From Siphonodentalium dalli (taxonomy: Eukaryota; Mollusca; Scaphopoda; Gadilida; Siphonodentaliidae), in assembly GCA_032622095.1 (NCBI GenBank), contig CP136068.1, positions 160,107,465 through 160,171,464 on the forward strand: 64,000 nucleotides of DNA, written 5' to 3'. Each line of letters begins with the position of its first letter. The first letter of the stretch is position 1. Shown here in pieces: positions 1 to 12,400 of this stretch. The notes beneath the pieces were generated by a model that was given only the letters and a program-made list of their open reading frames with translations, searched no databases and had not been told where the DNA came from. A program made the translations under genes and the position numbers.

Positions 1-92
1 GCATTAATGTTCATGGAATTGAAATTCTGAGCTTGAGAATATTGAATTTGATTTTGAAACCCGGCAGTAACTGCAGGTAGGCCATTGGAAGA

Positions 93-510
93 TTAAATAT
101 GAATTACTGCATTATGTATAGGTTCAGTTGGAACAACAGCACTTTCTGTAGGTAAACTTGGTAGAGTATCAACATTGGAGCTCATTATCAATGAGCATCT
201 TTCTTGCTCTTTTTGTCCTGATACCGAATAGTTATTGATACTGGCCAGGTCTTTGTGGCCAGTAACGTTGACAATATCAACCGCCGCGACGTTGTTTTAT
301 CGTAACTTTTGGACAAGATGTTTTCTCGCACTCGTGTTTGTTAATCGCTTACTGTCCGAAAAGTTTCCCTTCTTGGCCATTATTTTCATGATATTTGCGA
401 GTTTGTTAACACCCACTCGTTGCTTCTTAAACCAAATGCATGAATCATCTTCAGGGTCGACTGCCACTGTCGCAATGTAAAATGGGTCAGTCGCTTCGCA
501 ATAGCCTACA
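93..510 (-). pseudogene. Crypton/DUF3504-type tyrosine recombinase, C-terminal part (broken)
   Basis: Minus-strand reading frame from the junction at 510 to a TAA at 93-95, interrupted by one in-frame TAA at 297-299. Residue blocks such as WFKKQRVGVNKLANIMK, LTNTSARK and GHKDLASINNYS match the C-terminal catalytic half of the DUF3504 proteins (KIAA1958/ZMYM-like) that descend from Crypton tyrosine recombinases. GHK...Y would hold the late catalytic His and the nucleophile Tyr. The block usually reading NHSARK is NTSARK here, so one catalytic His appears lost. The N-terminal part lies at 3451-4446, displaced by an inserted element. Removing 511-3450 restores a continuous frame at the junction. 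Either a dead Crypton copy or a dead host gene derived from one. Confidence 0.8.
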
Positions 511-1378
511 GGGGTCAATACTATGAACAATTTTATACCTGTAAATACAAATTGTATTTATTAATTTGTAATTACAAATTTGTGTTAACGATCACAGTGG
601 TTTCATAGTACAGGGAAAATTTTGCCGTATTATTGTAATACCTGGGCGAGAGGTGAAACCCCTAAAAGGCAGCTGTAAAACTTAGAAAAAACTAACTCCC
701 CACTCTGCTCCCATGCACATGTTATCAGTGTTATCTGAATACCAGTTCAAATTAGACGGACATGTATATAGAGCTAAAATAACTGACAACAATTTATATG
801 GGGAAGTTACAATGCGTGCTATCATATTGTGATTAGTGAGAACGCCGGTACTATGAAACGATGAGCTAACAAAATCTCGCAAATTTCACAAAGATCTACT
901 GTTGATTATTGTAGATTGCTTACGGACAAACCTTTGCCTGTGAGTGATTAACACTATATTGAATCACGGCGGGCCAAAGTTACAAAAGAAATAACCAATC
1001 ATAAGTTGAGAGGTGAACGCTTATCAGAGCTATCCAATCGGTTCACGGATTGCTAAGTTGATGACCACTTGTCTGCGCAAGTTAACAATTAAACGGTTCG
1101 TTTGTAGTGTGTGTATGTAAGTACAAGTCAGTGTAATACCGAGTACTACAAACATTTTGGTATCATTGTTTTTACAAATTACAAATTTACAACCATTCAG
1201 TTTGTGAAAATAAAATATTATTTTGATGGTATAGCATTATATATATTGTGACCATCCTATTATTTCAAACTGATCCGCTACTCTTATCATAACACATCGA
1301 GGCAGTAACGTGGCTCCATTTTATCGGGAGGGGTGTATCGAAGCAGGGACGTGTTAATGGTTTCGGTTATAGGAGTGG

Positions 1379-1668
1379 TGCGGTAGAGTGCCAGTCGGTA
1401 GAATGACAGGTGCACTACACCGTTACATGCCGTCCAGTGCTGACGAAGCTGGTTCTAACCCCGTCATATGGAGGGTGACCGGAATCGTGTATCTGGGCAA
1501 GTTTGTCAGTTGCTTTCCGGGGGTCGGTGGTTTCTACACGCAGTGGGACGATTTCTCGGTGAAATCGAGCCTCTGCGTGGTCTTTCCTCCATCCGTAAAA
1601 TTGACAACGTCGTGTGTGGCATAGCGGCTAGAACGTCGATAAACCCTAATAAACCAAACCAAACCAAT
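1379..1668 (+). mobile_element. tRNA-derived SINE
   Basis: About 290 bp. A B-box-like GGTTCTAACCCC at 1451 sits where a tRNA-derived SINE head would carry it, and a weaker A-box-like stretch (CAGTCGGTAGAATG) lies about 55 bp upstream. The copy ends with CGGCTAGAACGTCGATAAA and a short ACCAAACC-type tail, the usual form of invertebrate tRNA-SINE 3' ends. It lies within the 511-3450 element. No clean target duplication was found. The family name is not assigned. Confidence 0.6.
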
Positions 1669-1724
1669 AGGAGTGTCATTTTATAATTTCAAACTGCTCC
1701 GATATCTTATAATATATCTAGATA

Positions 1725-3216
1725 GGGACGTGGCTATGTGGGCTCAGTTTGGCGACGGGGTGTCCATCCTATAATTTCCATATGCACCCTTTGAAAAAAA
1801 AAAATGCCTATAAATTCCACATAACGATGGAATCGTATAATCAAGAGGAAAGTATTTTAATTTTTCTACGTTGATAACAAAACAAAACCTCAGGATGACT
1901 GACTTAGTTCAGCCAACATGACTGAGGCATAACATTAATCAAAATTACTAGGGTGATGTTAGTCATAACGACTAAGAAATGGGGACTTTTCTTAGTCAAT
2001 TGGAAGGCGTAAATTAAAGTTGCTGAATTATGTGCAAATAATTCCAATAATTGACCAAAGTTACTCAAAACGTTTGTGACTAACACTATGTTAGTCATAT
2101 TTAGTTAATATGTCCAATCCAAGGGGCGGGGGTGCACAACTTACTGTTACAGCTTGAAAATCAGAAGCCAACCGGGGTAAACAATTTTATAATTGTTTAT
2201 AATTGAGGGGTGGGGATACACAGTTGGATATCGACGTTTCGGAAAAAAAAAATCATCTTGCCACGTCACTGCATTTATGCTCTAGTCATTTATGAAAACT
2301 GTGCTTGCATCTTCGTATTCGTGTCCTTTACCGTGACCAAATGCATTCGCGTCGACGATTGAAACTCAAAGGATAATCCGCAATGCATTCTTGAGCGAAA
2401 AATCATACTCACATTGGGAACACGCGTCATTTTTATCCATTCTTGGATATATCATTGATTATGGTAAGTACATGTTACATGCTAATGTTGGCTATAATCC
2501 GCAAGTATCACTCACTATTTGTATTAATCACTAACTTTTGTCAGAGATGTTGTGACTCATACGATTTGGCGGCTACTCGTCCCATCCTATTCTGAACAGC
2601 TGTAATGTGCCAGGCATCGTGTTCCCAAGACCACTATCGCCATGTCCCTGTTTATGAGATTTCCATTGATAACACATTTTCATAAGGGGGCTACATCCCT
2701 GCGAATCAGATGGTTATATGCTCTGGTTTAAGGATGTGAAAATCGACAATTTATGTTTGACATCCTATATAGACATTCTAGACAAGTTCTTAACGTTGTA
2801 ACTTTCAATAAATTGGGTAATTTCAGTAGTTACAAGGAACACATACTGCTACATCACACCCAAGCTGACACACCATAAGGTTTGACAATTTCTAAATATA
2901 GGCCATTTCAATCCAAACTTTTGACCAAAGGAGGTAAATATGCAAATGTTGGTCTAAAACAAAACATACCCCCTAATAAATTGTTGGAAAAAACAAAATA
3001 ACAGAACAAGTTCAACCTATTGTTGTTGTAAAATTTCCAATTCATGTTGTTTCAGGTATCAAATTTCCAGCTGTTGAACGTGTTGATAAAATGTTTGGAG
3101 CGAGAAACATAACCCAACCCCCTTGTCGCGACGTCCCTGTGGGTTGTACTTGAAATTTCCAGCTGACAAAATATTTTCCCGAGGTGGTGAATCGACCCCT
3201 TGTCGCCACGTCCCTG
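1725..3216. mobile_element. GGGACGTGGC-ended DNA element, nested and internally rearranged
   Basis: Starts with GGGACGTGGCTATG and ends with TTGTCGCCACGTCCCTG, the same termini as the better-preserved copy at 20618-21720. A second internal terminus (CTTGTCGCGACGTCCC, about 3122) suggests two copies or a partial internal duplication. The inner sequence has the family's repeated words around AATTTCCAACTG. No coding capacity is recognisable. The flanking 10-mers are not clearly duplicated here. Confidence 0.45.
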
Positions 3217-3450
3217 CGTATCATAGATATATATATTATCCGTGTTAAGGGTGCGAAAACTGAAAAATTATGTTTCATAGTACTCGAACATTCTTTGTGA
3301 TTGGAGATATTTGTAAATACAAAGAACACGTACTATTTGTGATTTATGTTTGTAATCGTAGGTTCATAGTATTGGCGGAATGATAAATTGTTATTTCTTA
3401 CAAACAATTGTAGATTATTACAAAGAAAAAGTTTCATAGTATTGACCCCT

Positions 3451-4446
3451 GGTCGTAACTTGGCGTACCGTTTGAAAATATAAACAGGATTACGTTCATC
3501 CTCACTGCCCGTGGAATACATCTTTGGCGTCACGTCACGAATATTCCTTATATCTTCCCCGGTGCGTGTTTTTGTTTGCCTTTCGTTAAGTTCTAGAAAT
3601 TCTTTCCCGTCTACAGATGTTTTCAATACGACGTCACCCCATTCTAAGTTGTAATGTTCGGTAATCCCGCGAAGTCCAAACTGTAAACAATTATTCAGCC
3701 ATATCGTGTTTAGAATCGCTTCTGGAGAACCACATCCTAGAATCCTCGAACAATCGCTCAATCTCATCAGTACTTATCGGTTCTGCTCTTTTCCGTTTGT
3801 TTCCTTTTCCGGCTCTTTTTAGTTGCTTCATCTTCGCCTTTAGTGCTCGTCGACTTGTATCGAAACAGGTGTCATTTTTGTTCATTATCGTTTTCCCATA
3901 TTTGGTCCGTTTTAAGAGCCTGTCAATGCTCACGACAAAACCCCTTATGCTGGATGGCTCAAATTCTTCCCCGTCCTTTCTGCGAACTGACAGTAGAAAA
4001 CGTGCTACAAACGTGTCAACATCATCTTCTGGAATCTGGTAAATATGCCTATTTTCATCTGTTGTCTTCAGAAATGCTTCGAACAAACGAATGTCACTTG
4101 GAGATTTTTTAAGCGTATGTCTGTTATCTTGGCCGCCGATAAATCCTTCAACGTTTTCGACATCAACAAACCTTGAGTTTGCGCTTGAAGTTGAAGCGGC
4201 TGACATTGGGTCATTAGGCATGTCCGTCGGGATAGTAACCTCCGACTCAGTCTCGCACTCCATTTCATCGAACTGTATCCCTGTCCGCACTGTATCTGCA
4301 GCGGCATTACTGGTACTCGCAGTCTCAATACTGACAATAGTGTCAGAACTGGATATGCCCACACAGTCTTCCTGGAAATGCATCATTTGTCTTGTGTCAT
4401 CAAAGATATCTTGCAAGTCGTTCGATACAGTAAACCCACCAAACAT
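3451..4446 (-). pseudogene. Crypton/DUF3504-type tyrosine recombinase, N-terminal part (frameshifted)
   Basis: Intronless minus-strand frame starting at the ATG at 4446. The first ~150 residues are an acidic, Ser/Thr-rich leader. Next comes a SAM-like N-terminal DNA-binding region (SPSDIRLFEAFLKTTDENR, then a basic KRAGKGNKRKRAEPIS). Near 3730-3745 the frame shifts, and the second frame continues with SPEAILNTIWLNNCLQFGLR, EWGDVVLK and ERQTKTRTGEDIRN, all hallmark blocks of DUF3504 recombinases. The Arg of FGLRG is in the position of the first catalytic Arg. The reading stops making family sense at 3451, after KRYAKLRP, where the inserted element begins. The C-terminal part resumes at 510. 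Non-functional as it stands. Confidence 0.85.
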
Positions 4447-4780
4447 TCTGACATTAATTTCTAATTTCTACGGCGCAGACGTCTACGAACATTTGTTTAC
4501 ATCCGAAACGTACTTTCCAGTGTCCGTACCTTGTTAATTTTAATTTATTCGAGATAAAAATATATTGAGAAAAACATTCTGTATTGTGTTATTTGTAACA
4601 ATTGCGATACAACATACATTAAAATGTCTTCCTTAGCGTTTATTTTCGGTTTTTGTTTGTATAATGAACCGATTAAGTCCAATTGTTTCCGCGAGATGTC
4701 ATTGCTAAAAATAACTCACACCGGTACACTTGTCCGGGTCACGAAAGGTCAAACGTATCGTAGTACCTGTGGTGGATAAA
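4447..4780. other. no gene seen; AT-rich flank upstream of the Crypton relic
   Basis: About 330 bp 5' of the recombinase ATG. I see no terminal repeat that would mark the Crypton end and no recognisable promoter. Confidence 0.4.
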
Positions 4781-4794
4781 CACTTTTCCGTTCA

Positions 4795-4920
4795 AATTGT
4801 ATGGGAAAAGTTTAATCCACTCTCAGAAGTTTAATCCACTCTCAGAAGTTTACTCAACAGTAGGCACGTTTAATCAACAGGTGTTGATTCGTTTAATCAA
4901 CAGGTGTTGATTAAATGTAA
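4795..4920. repeat. short tandem duplications (GTTTAATC words)
   Basis: Two adjacent copies of TTTAATCCACTCTCAGAAG, then two of a 22-bp unit built on GTTTAATCAACAGGTGTTGA. TTAATCAACAGGTGTTGATTAA is itself an imperfect palindrome. No function is evident. Confidence 0.7.
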
Positions 4921-5027
4921 AATTTAAACAGATGGCTTTATTTATATAGTAAGATAGGTGATCGTGGTATAAATATATTATTACCATGTTGTTTGCATCA
5001 TGCAGAGAGAACTTGGGTGTAGTTTGA

Positions 5028-5140
5028 TCTAATCCATGGCTCAAATTCATTCATTTGTTCATATATCCTTTTGAGTATAATAGGAGATGGTCCCACAAAT
5101 GGCAGAATTTAGAGTACAGTATATCCCTTTAAATTTTATT
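5028..5140 (+). repeat. fragment of the TTAA-flanked hairpin MITE (right arm)
   Basis: Matches the right arm of the MITE at 13312-13656: TCCATGGCTCAAATTCATT, then GGAGATGGTCCCACAAATGG and a GTACAGT-containing end before TTTAA. The left arm is missing. Diverged, so probably an old truncated copy. Confidence 0.7.
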
Positions 5141-6124
5141 TTGTGTTCTTAACTTTTTGTTTTATGTTTGTTGCGTGTTACATTTCTTTATATAACACTT
5201 TTTTTATTACTTATGTTTTCATTATTGTTTTCGTTTTCTTTTAAATATATTTCGTTCCATCGACATGTATTCACATTTATTAGTAAAAAAATACGGATGC
5301 TTCACATTCATGGTCCATCGATTGTCCACTCATTGTACTCATCAATATATACTGAATCGAGTTTACAAATCCTTGGATGGCCAATGCTTTCCTGGATCAC
5401 AAAATCAAGGCCGATAGATTGGCAATGGTAACGTTCGAAGGTGGCCCGTACTTCCAATGTCTGCGGGTGGTAATGGTACTGTCTGACGGTGGTCTGCTAT
5501 CGATGTAATGGGCTTTAATCGAGTAATACCGATCAGTGTTACTAATCATGTCACGTGAGGTTTAATTTATAATTTTAAACATATCGAAACCGACTGACGA
5601 ACGATATGTTATTTGAAAAACAAATAAGAAACACACACATATGGGACAAAATTAGGCAATTTAAAGACGCACAATGCGTCTACAACGCTCTACTAGCGTC
5701 GCGGTCGATATCTCAAGGATTCATCTACCTGACTGTCGTCAGCCTGCTGCCCTGTACTCAACACGCGCATGGTGCCGTATTTAAAACAATTAAATTCGCC
5801 AACATTGCCTTTTTTTTTACCTAGAAGCATAATGACAGGGACATAGAACACTGATTCCAAAAAATCTGAAATGTCCAAGATGCAACCATCAATTAGCAAA
5901 TGGATATCATTTTATTATAGTTTGTGAAGATTTTCAGGAATTTCACAACAAATTGATCAAGCGGATTTTATTATTAAAATCCAACGAGAGAAAACATTTG
6001 GGAATTATAGAAAAACGAGAATATTCGCATATTAAAAGATCGAGCGGCATTTATGAAATCTATAAGACGATGATATGGCCCATCCTTTGTTCTAATCCAA
6101 CTAACCTGGCATATAGTGTATATA
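5141..6124. other. no supported feature
   Basis: About 1 kb of low-complexity to unique AT-rich sequence. Short frames here have no recognisable domain or start context. Confidence 0.35.
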
Positions 6125-6586
6125 TGTGACCCGCCATGTCAAACCCAGTCGTAAGTCAGGATTTGTTTACCCTGTGCCAATGCATTCTCTTATACATGCG
6201 AGTCGACCATAGGTCGCCTCGCATATATAAGAGAATGCATTGGCATAACAATTTTTTCTATCATTTTTTTTAAATAAATGTTTTTTACAATTTTTAGGAC
6301 ATAAAATAAAAAACCATCCATTACCCTGCAGGGAGCCCCACACATATATAGAAGCATATAGAAGAGTGTCCTCTGCTCATGTTTGTCTGGGGCTCTGTAT
6401 GGGTGAAATTATAAAATTGTTAAAGAATACAAGAAAAAAATATTAAAATTGTAAAAAATTGTTAGGCCAATGCATTCTCTTATATATGCGAGGCGACCTA
6501 TGGTCGACTCGCATATATAAGAGAATGCATTGGCACAGGGTAAACAAATTCCCGACTTACGACTGGATTTGTTATGGCGGGTCACA
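6125..6586. mobile_element. TA-flanked MITE with TGTGACCCGCC ends and two 67-bp palindromes
   Basis: Terminal inverted repeats of about 50 bp begin TGTGACCCGCCAT and continue through CAGTCGTAAGTC and TTTACCCTGTGCC. The flanks read TA on both sides, as expected of a Tc1/mariner-type target duplication. Inside each TIR lies a 67-bp palindrome (6177-6243 and 6467-6533), the second being the reverse complement of the first. The core is AT-rich with GGGAGCCCCACACATATATA. No coding capacity. A reverse-complement copy lies at 57294-57726. Confidence 0.85.
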
Positions 6587-7311
6587 TATTGTCACATTAT
6601 CTGTTCCATGATCAGATGTATATTAGCAACGGCTACCTGTTATCCGGGTAGGAACAGGTAGCAACCACCTGTCAGGAGGCAGCCTGAAACCTGTCAAAAC
6701 CGATACACTTACACTCCTTATGCTTTTTTGTTAAATCCCCTGTCACGTCCTGATAACACACACATGCAAATTTTATGAAGTACATTTTAAGTAAACATGC
6801 ATCACCATTTAATATAAATTGTTATCCGCACGTGACAGGGGATAGGTATTGTTATTGTAATCTGTCTCTGTACCATGTATATTGGAGGAGAGAATACACA
6901 TATTATTGCTTATGCGTGGTATTGGTTAAAGCATTCATTCACTGTGACATGTTTGTATCATTACCTATTAGTTCTCATTAGATCATGGCATATGTTATGA
7001 CAGGGGAGTTAATAACATTGAAAACACAATGCATATAGCATATGTGTTAGTTCATATGTGTTCCTTAATAATGTATTTCACCGTCGGTGAACGTCCCAGT
7101 GCGAGCTTGTATGATTTGGGTGACTAAATCTGTTTAACCGATTTCGATTTCCACCACTTACACTCTTGGATTTTCTCCCGGTAAATAATTAAATGTTGAT
7201 TGCGCTATCGACTCACAAAAGTCACCAAAATCATTCAATTTCGAGCTGGTACAACCCCCTACTTTGAAATCGATTATTATTGAACAAGTATTAACAGTAC
7301 TGCTATAATGT
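6587..7311. other. no gene seen
   Basis: AT-rich sequence. A weak inverted similarity (GAGCTTG...GATTTGGGTGACT against AGTCACCAAAATCATTC) is visible at 7100-7250, but it is too degraded to call. Confidence 0.3.
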
Positions 7312-7370
7312 ACTAAATGTTGACCTATATATGCTCAATTAGATCAATCCACTAAAACCGGAATCAAACA
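7312..7370 (+). repeat. 59-bp dispersed direct repeat, copy 1
   Basis: ACTAAATGTTGACCTATATA through GGAATCAAACA, repeated with few changes at 7968-8025, about 650 bp downstream. The interval between the two copies includes the 7386-7760 repeat, so the pair may be the ends or sub-repeats of one larger element. Confidence 0.6.
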
Positions 7371-7385
7371 ATGGTAACGAGTCGA

Positions 7386-7760
7386 AACGTGATGTGACAT
7401 GCGCTTAGCATGGCATATAACCAGTCAACAATCTGCAACTGACGATGGTCCTATCAAAACATTTTGGCATCTTTTTAACTCTTTGGGAGTAATTTTCAAA
7501 AATTTAGAAACTCTACATTTGGCATTAAATAATCTTGTTTTTGTGGGGTACGTTCTAAAATTATTTTCAAAATTCTAATAAACCGCTCCAGAGTCCATGC
7601 AGCTTCCACCTCAAAATGTATTGTCATCAGAACGAGGAGCAATTTGTCTGCGAGAAATTGGGACCAAGGTCATCATCACATTTAGCCTCGAATCTTCTTT
7701 AAAATGCCTATAGCAGACAACCTCCCCGTTCTTTTGACATCCATACAGTTGTGCACCACC
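7386..7760 (+). repeat. diverged copy of the repeat at 16335-16650 and 26030-26400
   Basis: Shared words in the same order include GTGACATGCGCTTAG, AATAAACCGCTCCAGA, AACGAGGAGCAATTTGTC and CCTATAGCAGACA. This third copy shows that the ~107 bp present at 26.33-26.44 kb but missing at 16.64 kb is ancestral. Confidence 0.75.
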
Positions 7761-7967
7761 TTCATTATGTGGGGAAATTATATGACGGATAGGTTGTAAC
7801 CCATTATTTCTTTCACTCTACTTATGTTGACAAATGAAAAGGCCGTAGGGTCCGTCAGCCAGTGTTCCATTCTTGTCATTCCGGAGGACTAGGTGTGATT
7901 TTCGTTGAACCGGGCAGATGTGTTACCTTGTCAGCCACCCACTTACCTGTATTGGTTAACCTATAAA

Positions 7968-8025
7968 ACTAAATGTTGACCTATATATGCTCAATCAGTT
8001 CAATCCACTAAAACGGAATCAAACA
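7968..8025 (+). repeat. 59-bp dispersed direct repeat, copy 2
   Basis: Partner of 7312-7370. Shares ACTAAATGTTGACCTATATA and CAATCCACTAAAAC. Confidence 0.6.
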
Positions 8026-8029
8026 CTGT

Positions 8030-9030
8030 TAATTGTCAGAAAGGATACAACGTATAGTACCCCCGCTATCAATGGAAGATACCAGTTTAATAGAAGTCCC
8101 TTGCCATAAACATACCGGACGGACCTCCAATTACCGATATACATGGTGAACACACATCCGAACCACGATTGAAACAGCGTGGTAAAGGGTGAATCAAATT
8201 AGAAAACACATATTTACATTGAGCCGTAAAACACTAGAAAAGATATATTTCGCCCACATATGACCAGTGCTTGAACATGGGTCACTAGTATGGAATAACT
8301 GCCCCAATTATATCAGCATAGTATAGAACAAAATACAATATGGAATGGTAGGGATCGTTACTGGCGCGCCAAACAGCGCCAGAAAATAGACACTACTATT
8401 ATATTCAAGTTGGAAGACTGGCGTCTGGGATAAAAAAAAAGCTTATACAATTCCACAAAATAGTTAATAATACAGTAACCCCTGTCAGTACAAACTGTTA
8501 TTCTGAAAATAAATCCGGCTACACTCTTTGACATCATGCAATACGACTACCATTGATGTCACCAAGGATATTTTACGCCGTGTTATCCAATACCTGAACT
8601 TGCAAAATAAATTTTCATTTGCTTACATTATATGTCGATATTTCGATACAAATTGGGAACATCAAATCACTCGGAATAATTGATGAGTATATTACAAATG
8701 TACTTCTAAAATCTACTATCTGTAAATCCTGGAGATAAAGTACATCTTGAGAAATAACGATTATGTTGTGAAATTCCATGGATAGTCTGCAACTTGGTCT
8801 GATTAATACCGAATACCGTGTACTTAAAATGTATGAATGTTTGAACATTTATGTTCACATGGCACACGCATGGTCTACAGTGGCCTACGGCGGTCCAGCT
8901 GAACCAGCTTTACCGAGGCTGAACTTGAGATGACGAATCCGTCTTTTATTTTCTTAATCGCGGTTTAGAATTGTCAAACAATCAGTCAGAGGGTGGAGCT
9001 GTAAATAATCTCGATTGAGGGCGTGTCTAA
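8030..9030. other. no supported feature
   Basis: Unique AT-rich sequence. No frame with a recognisable domain, and no obvious tandem or inverted repeat. Confidence 0.3.
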
Positions 9031-9429
9031 GGGTACGTACATACACTGGCAAGTTTGCACGGTATGGTTTGTGGGCATTTCGTCGTAGAAAACGATATGG
9101 TGCCATCATATGATCGGAAACAAGCACATAAAGCGCATCTGTGCTACAGCTAATTACGTGCGAAGTAAAATCTCTGTAGTTCCACATGTAACGATGCTAC
9201 CGGCATTTGCCTGTAAATATCATGCAATTATCTCGCAAGAATAAATCATACAGGTATTTGAAGGTAAATTCCAATAGCACTGTTACAAGTGGAATTAGAT
9301 AAATGTTACTTCTCATGTCTTTCACTTTGGTAAAGAGGCATGTTATGTGCACGGTTCCGTTCATATTCTGGCACCATGTGGTGTTCTATGACGAAATGCC
9401 CGCAAACTTGCCAGCATATGAACGTACCC
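9031..9429. mobile_element. 399-bp MITE with TAA target duplication (PIF/Harbinger-like)
   Basis: Terminal inverted repeats start GGGTACGT and continue through CTGGCAAGTTTGC, GGGCATTTCGTC and ATGGTGCCA, giving about 65-75 bp of imperfect pairing. The trinucleotide TAA flanks both ends (9028-9030 and 9430-9432), which fits the TWA duplication of PIF/Harbinger. No transposase inside. Confidence 0.8.
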
Positions 9430-9432
9430 TAA

Positions 9433-12400
9433 GTGGCGACTGCCGACTGGTGTTATCATATCACAGTTGATTCATTCGCATGCGAGCTTTTCTCATATGG
9501 GGACATGTTCCTTCAGTATGATATTTACAACTATCTTGTGTGTGTTTTTTCTTTTGGTTTGTGGCAATCACAAATACTGGTGTTTTCTACGAATTCATTT
9601 GAAGGGGTTCAACGTTTTAATTTTGACACCAACACAATGCTACTGTATGACAAGATATGATATACACATAGTTTGCGATCCTAAACTTATATTACTATAT
9701 GAGTCAAATTTGATAACTTATTTTGATGTAGATCATGCCACAAATCTCTACTCTGGCTACGCCCATAAAATTTCCTTAATATTCCACCAGTTCAAAACCT
9801 GGGAACTTTTTGATTTTCTGCATGAGGATATTTATGACATTGCAAAATATGCAACGCATGTAATATATTTCTGTATTAAAAGCTGTCTCTGTGCATGATT
9901 TCCCCTTCCAACAGCCGCTTCTGGTGTGCACTCATAATCAAATTGCCTCTACTTGACTGACCTCTGGGTCCAGGATTATGGACTCGATTATGGAACCTTT
10001 ATTCCGCGTCAAAGGGGCCTGCGGCCCATTTGTTCGATAGGGACCTGCGACACCTTTGAGCACATTTTGATCATTTAAACATTTTAATTTTGTTTTAAAT
10101 AATTGAATTTAAAACGAACAATTATTAATTTAAATTTTAAATTTTGTTTCTTGTTAGATTCAATTCCTTACTCCATTTAATAACACATTGTTTTCATTTT
10201 TTTTAAATAATTTTCTTATTTTTAAATCAAATTTTTTTAAATTTAACGCCGTTCCATCCAAGTCACCACACCTAATTTGGTTGAACTCGGTCCGGGGTTG
10301 GGCGAACAGACAAACGGACATACAGATAGAAGCTCCGATGTCCTTTAATATATACAGATATACATGTAACTGCACCAAATTTTGTCTTTGCGGGTAAAGC
10401 ATCTTGCAGAAAATCTATCACAAACAAAGTAATGAATAGCGCGTGAAACTCGTGTTGAGAGACATGCCCTTTGTCAGATTTATTTAAACCCAGAATGAGA
10501 TCGGATTAATGGTCCATGAGCGATACTTGTTCCTCAATGGATAAATCCATTGAGCGTGCACGCGTTCGCGATAATTTATGACGTGTCAATAACCATTATA
10601 TCGGCCTGTCTTTTGGTCCGATTGGTAAGAGGGTAGTTTGACTGCATGTTCATATCACCGAATCGAGTAAGTTGTCAATTAACTGGCAACTGAACGGCAA
10701 AAACGCCCATTCAAACAAGGTTTGGCTGGACCGCCAATGTAGGTTTAAACCAGGTTTAAACTCGGAGGTTTAAACCGGAGATGACGAATCCGGCTAATAT
10801 GTTTGGGCATTAAAATCACACTAGAGCGGAGTATCTACCCAGAAGCTTAACATGGCGATGGCGATTAACATCTCCCATTAACCAATGCTTGACAGACATC
10901 CTAGTTTAGATCGCGTCTTGCTTCATAGACTAGAACAACATGTCAGAAACCACACACTAACAACGGTTTTATAGATTCAAAATGAACGGTAATGCGAACT
11001 AATTGAAAGATGCATTGGTGTCCTTAAAATAAAATAAAGAGTACATCTCTAACAATCTGCATGATATATCGCTTAAAGGAGTAAATAGACATTCAGTTGA
11101 AAATTTAAATTTGCCTGGCTGAGGAGGGGATGTGAAAATAAAAACACATATGTATTTGTGGACTGGCATGGCTAACCGGCGTTGCCCGTGTCAAAAAGTA
11201 ACCGAAACTAGATGCTTCTTAACAGCTATGTAACTGTATGCAGATACGAAAAATGTTTAAGTTAAAATTTCCGATTGGACATATTTTGAATACACACATA
11301 GTAGCCGAGAATACCAAATATTTACCACGAGTGGAATTGTGGTTTTATCCACGAGCCTTTTTCCATATAATTTCAGGTATGTATCGGGTTCTTAGCTCAT
11401 GCAGTTTAGTGCAGTCCATTATACAATGAAATTCATGTTCATGTTCACAAGCAAGGCATAATCCACTAATCCATTTAGTATTAAAGTGCACCATTACCCG
11501 CCTCGTAAAGTTAACTCAGTTTTACCCATCATAACCACCTAGTAAAGTTAACACAGTTAGACCCATCACTACCCGCTTCCTAAAAGTAACACATCAGTTA
11601 GACCCATTTGGATTCCTAGATAGTCCGGCACAATAGCGGACATGTATAGAGACAATCGCAAATATAGACGAATCAGAATACGTGAAGGCAATGGCGCAGT
11701 ATGTGTTCATTGCTTCATGTGTGCTTGAACAAATTATCAGTATCATTATTATCGATAAGATGAATATTTATTTAGACGAGTCCAACGTATCCTCCTACAA
11801 ATACGCACATAATCGACCTATATTGTGAAATAGGTACATAATTTACTATAGAATTACCACAGTAATACTTTATTGTCTGGTATATTGTTTTACTGAAGTA
11901 ATACTTTATTAGTACTACATAAATACTATAATAAACTATATTATGACAACAGTAAAACTATATATTACTATGGTAAAAGTATAGTGGTATACTTATCAGA
12001 AATACTATATTCGCACGGCATGTTGTAATAATATGTGATGCTTTGGGATTTTAAAAACCGCTCATCCGATTCGAGGGTCCCAGTATCGTATAACAACTGT
12101 ATATCTTCAAAAGTTACATTGGTGATCAGCATCAATTTTATAATTATAAAAGAGGGATTTGTTTATCTGAAAATGTTTATTTGTTTTAATGTTTGATTTG
12201 AACCTACTTGTTCGATATTTGAATCCACATGTATGGAGGTTATCATGAAATGTTCACAACCAAAATAAGCCATGTTTAGATTTCCACGTAAAATTGAATG
12301 CATGACACTGTGGTACTCTGTAAATTAACTGTTGTACAACTATGGCTTCACTTTGGTGTTCATCACACAAATAACCATTGTAAATTAACCACCCAAATCA

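Larger units (their letters stand above)
511..3450. mobile_element. 2.94-kb terminal-inverted-repeat element inserted in the Crypton relic
   Basis: The left end (510-528) reads AGGGGTCAATACTATGAA and the right end (3433-3450) is its reverse complement. Inside both ends are AT-rich subterminal repeats of the TTTGTAA/TTACAAA kind, and extra internal copies of the word TTCATAGTA (around 601 and 3361). No transposase is recognisable, so the copy is non-autonomous. CAGGGG-type ends resemble hAT elements, but I cannot find an 8-bp target duplication, so the superfamily is left open. The body carries further insertions: a SINE near 1.4 kb and a GGGACGTGGC-ended element at 1725-3216. Confidence 0.65.

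Noticed and set aside
1388-1624. 78-residue frame within the SINE
   Set aside because: The interval has SINE structure (B-box-like word, typical 3' end). The frame is incidental.
9467-9898. 143-residue frame with a hydrophobic start
   Set aside because: No ATG at the frame start, no recognised domain, and AT-rich composition. Chance is the simpler explanation.
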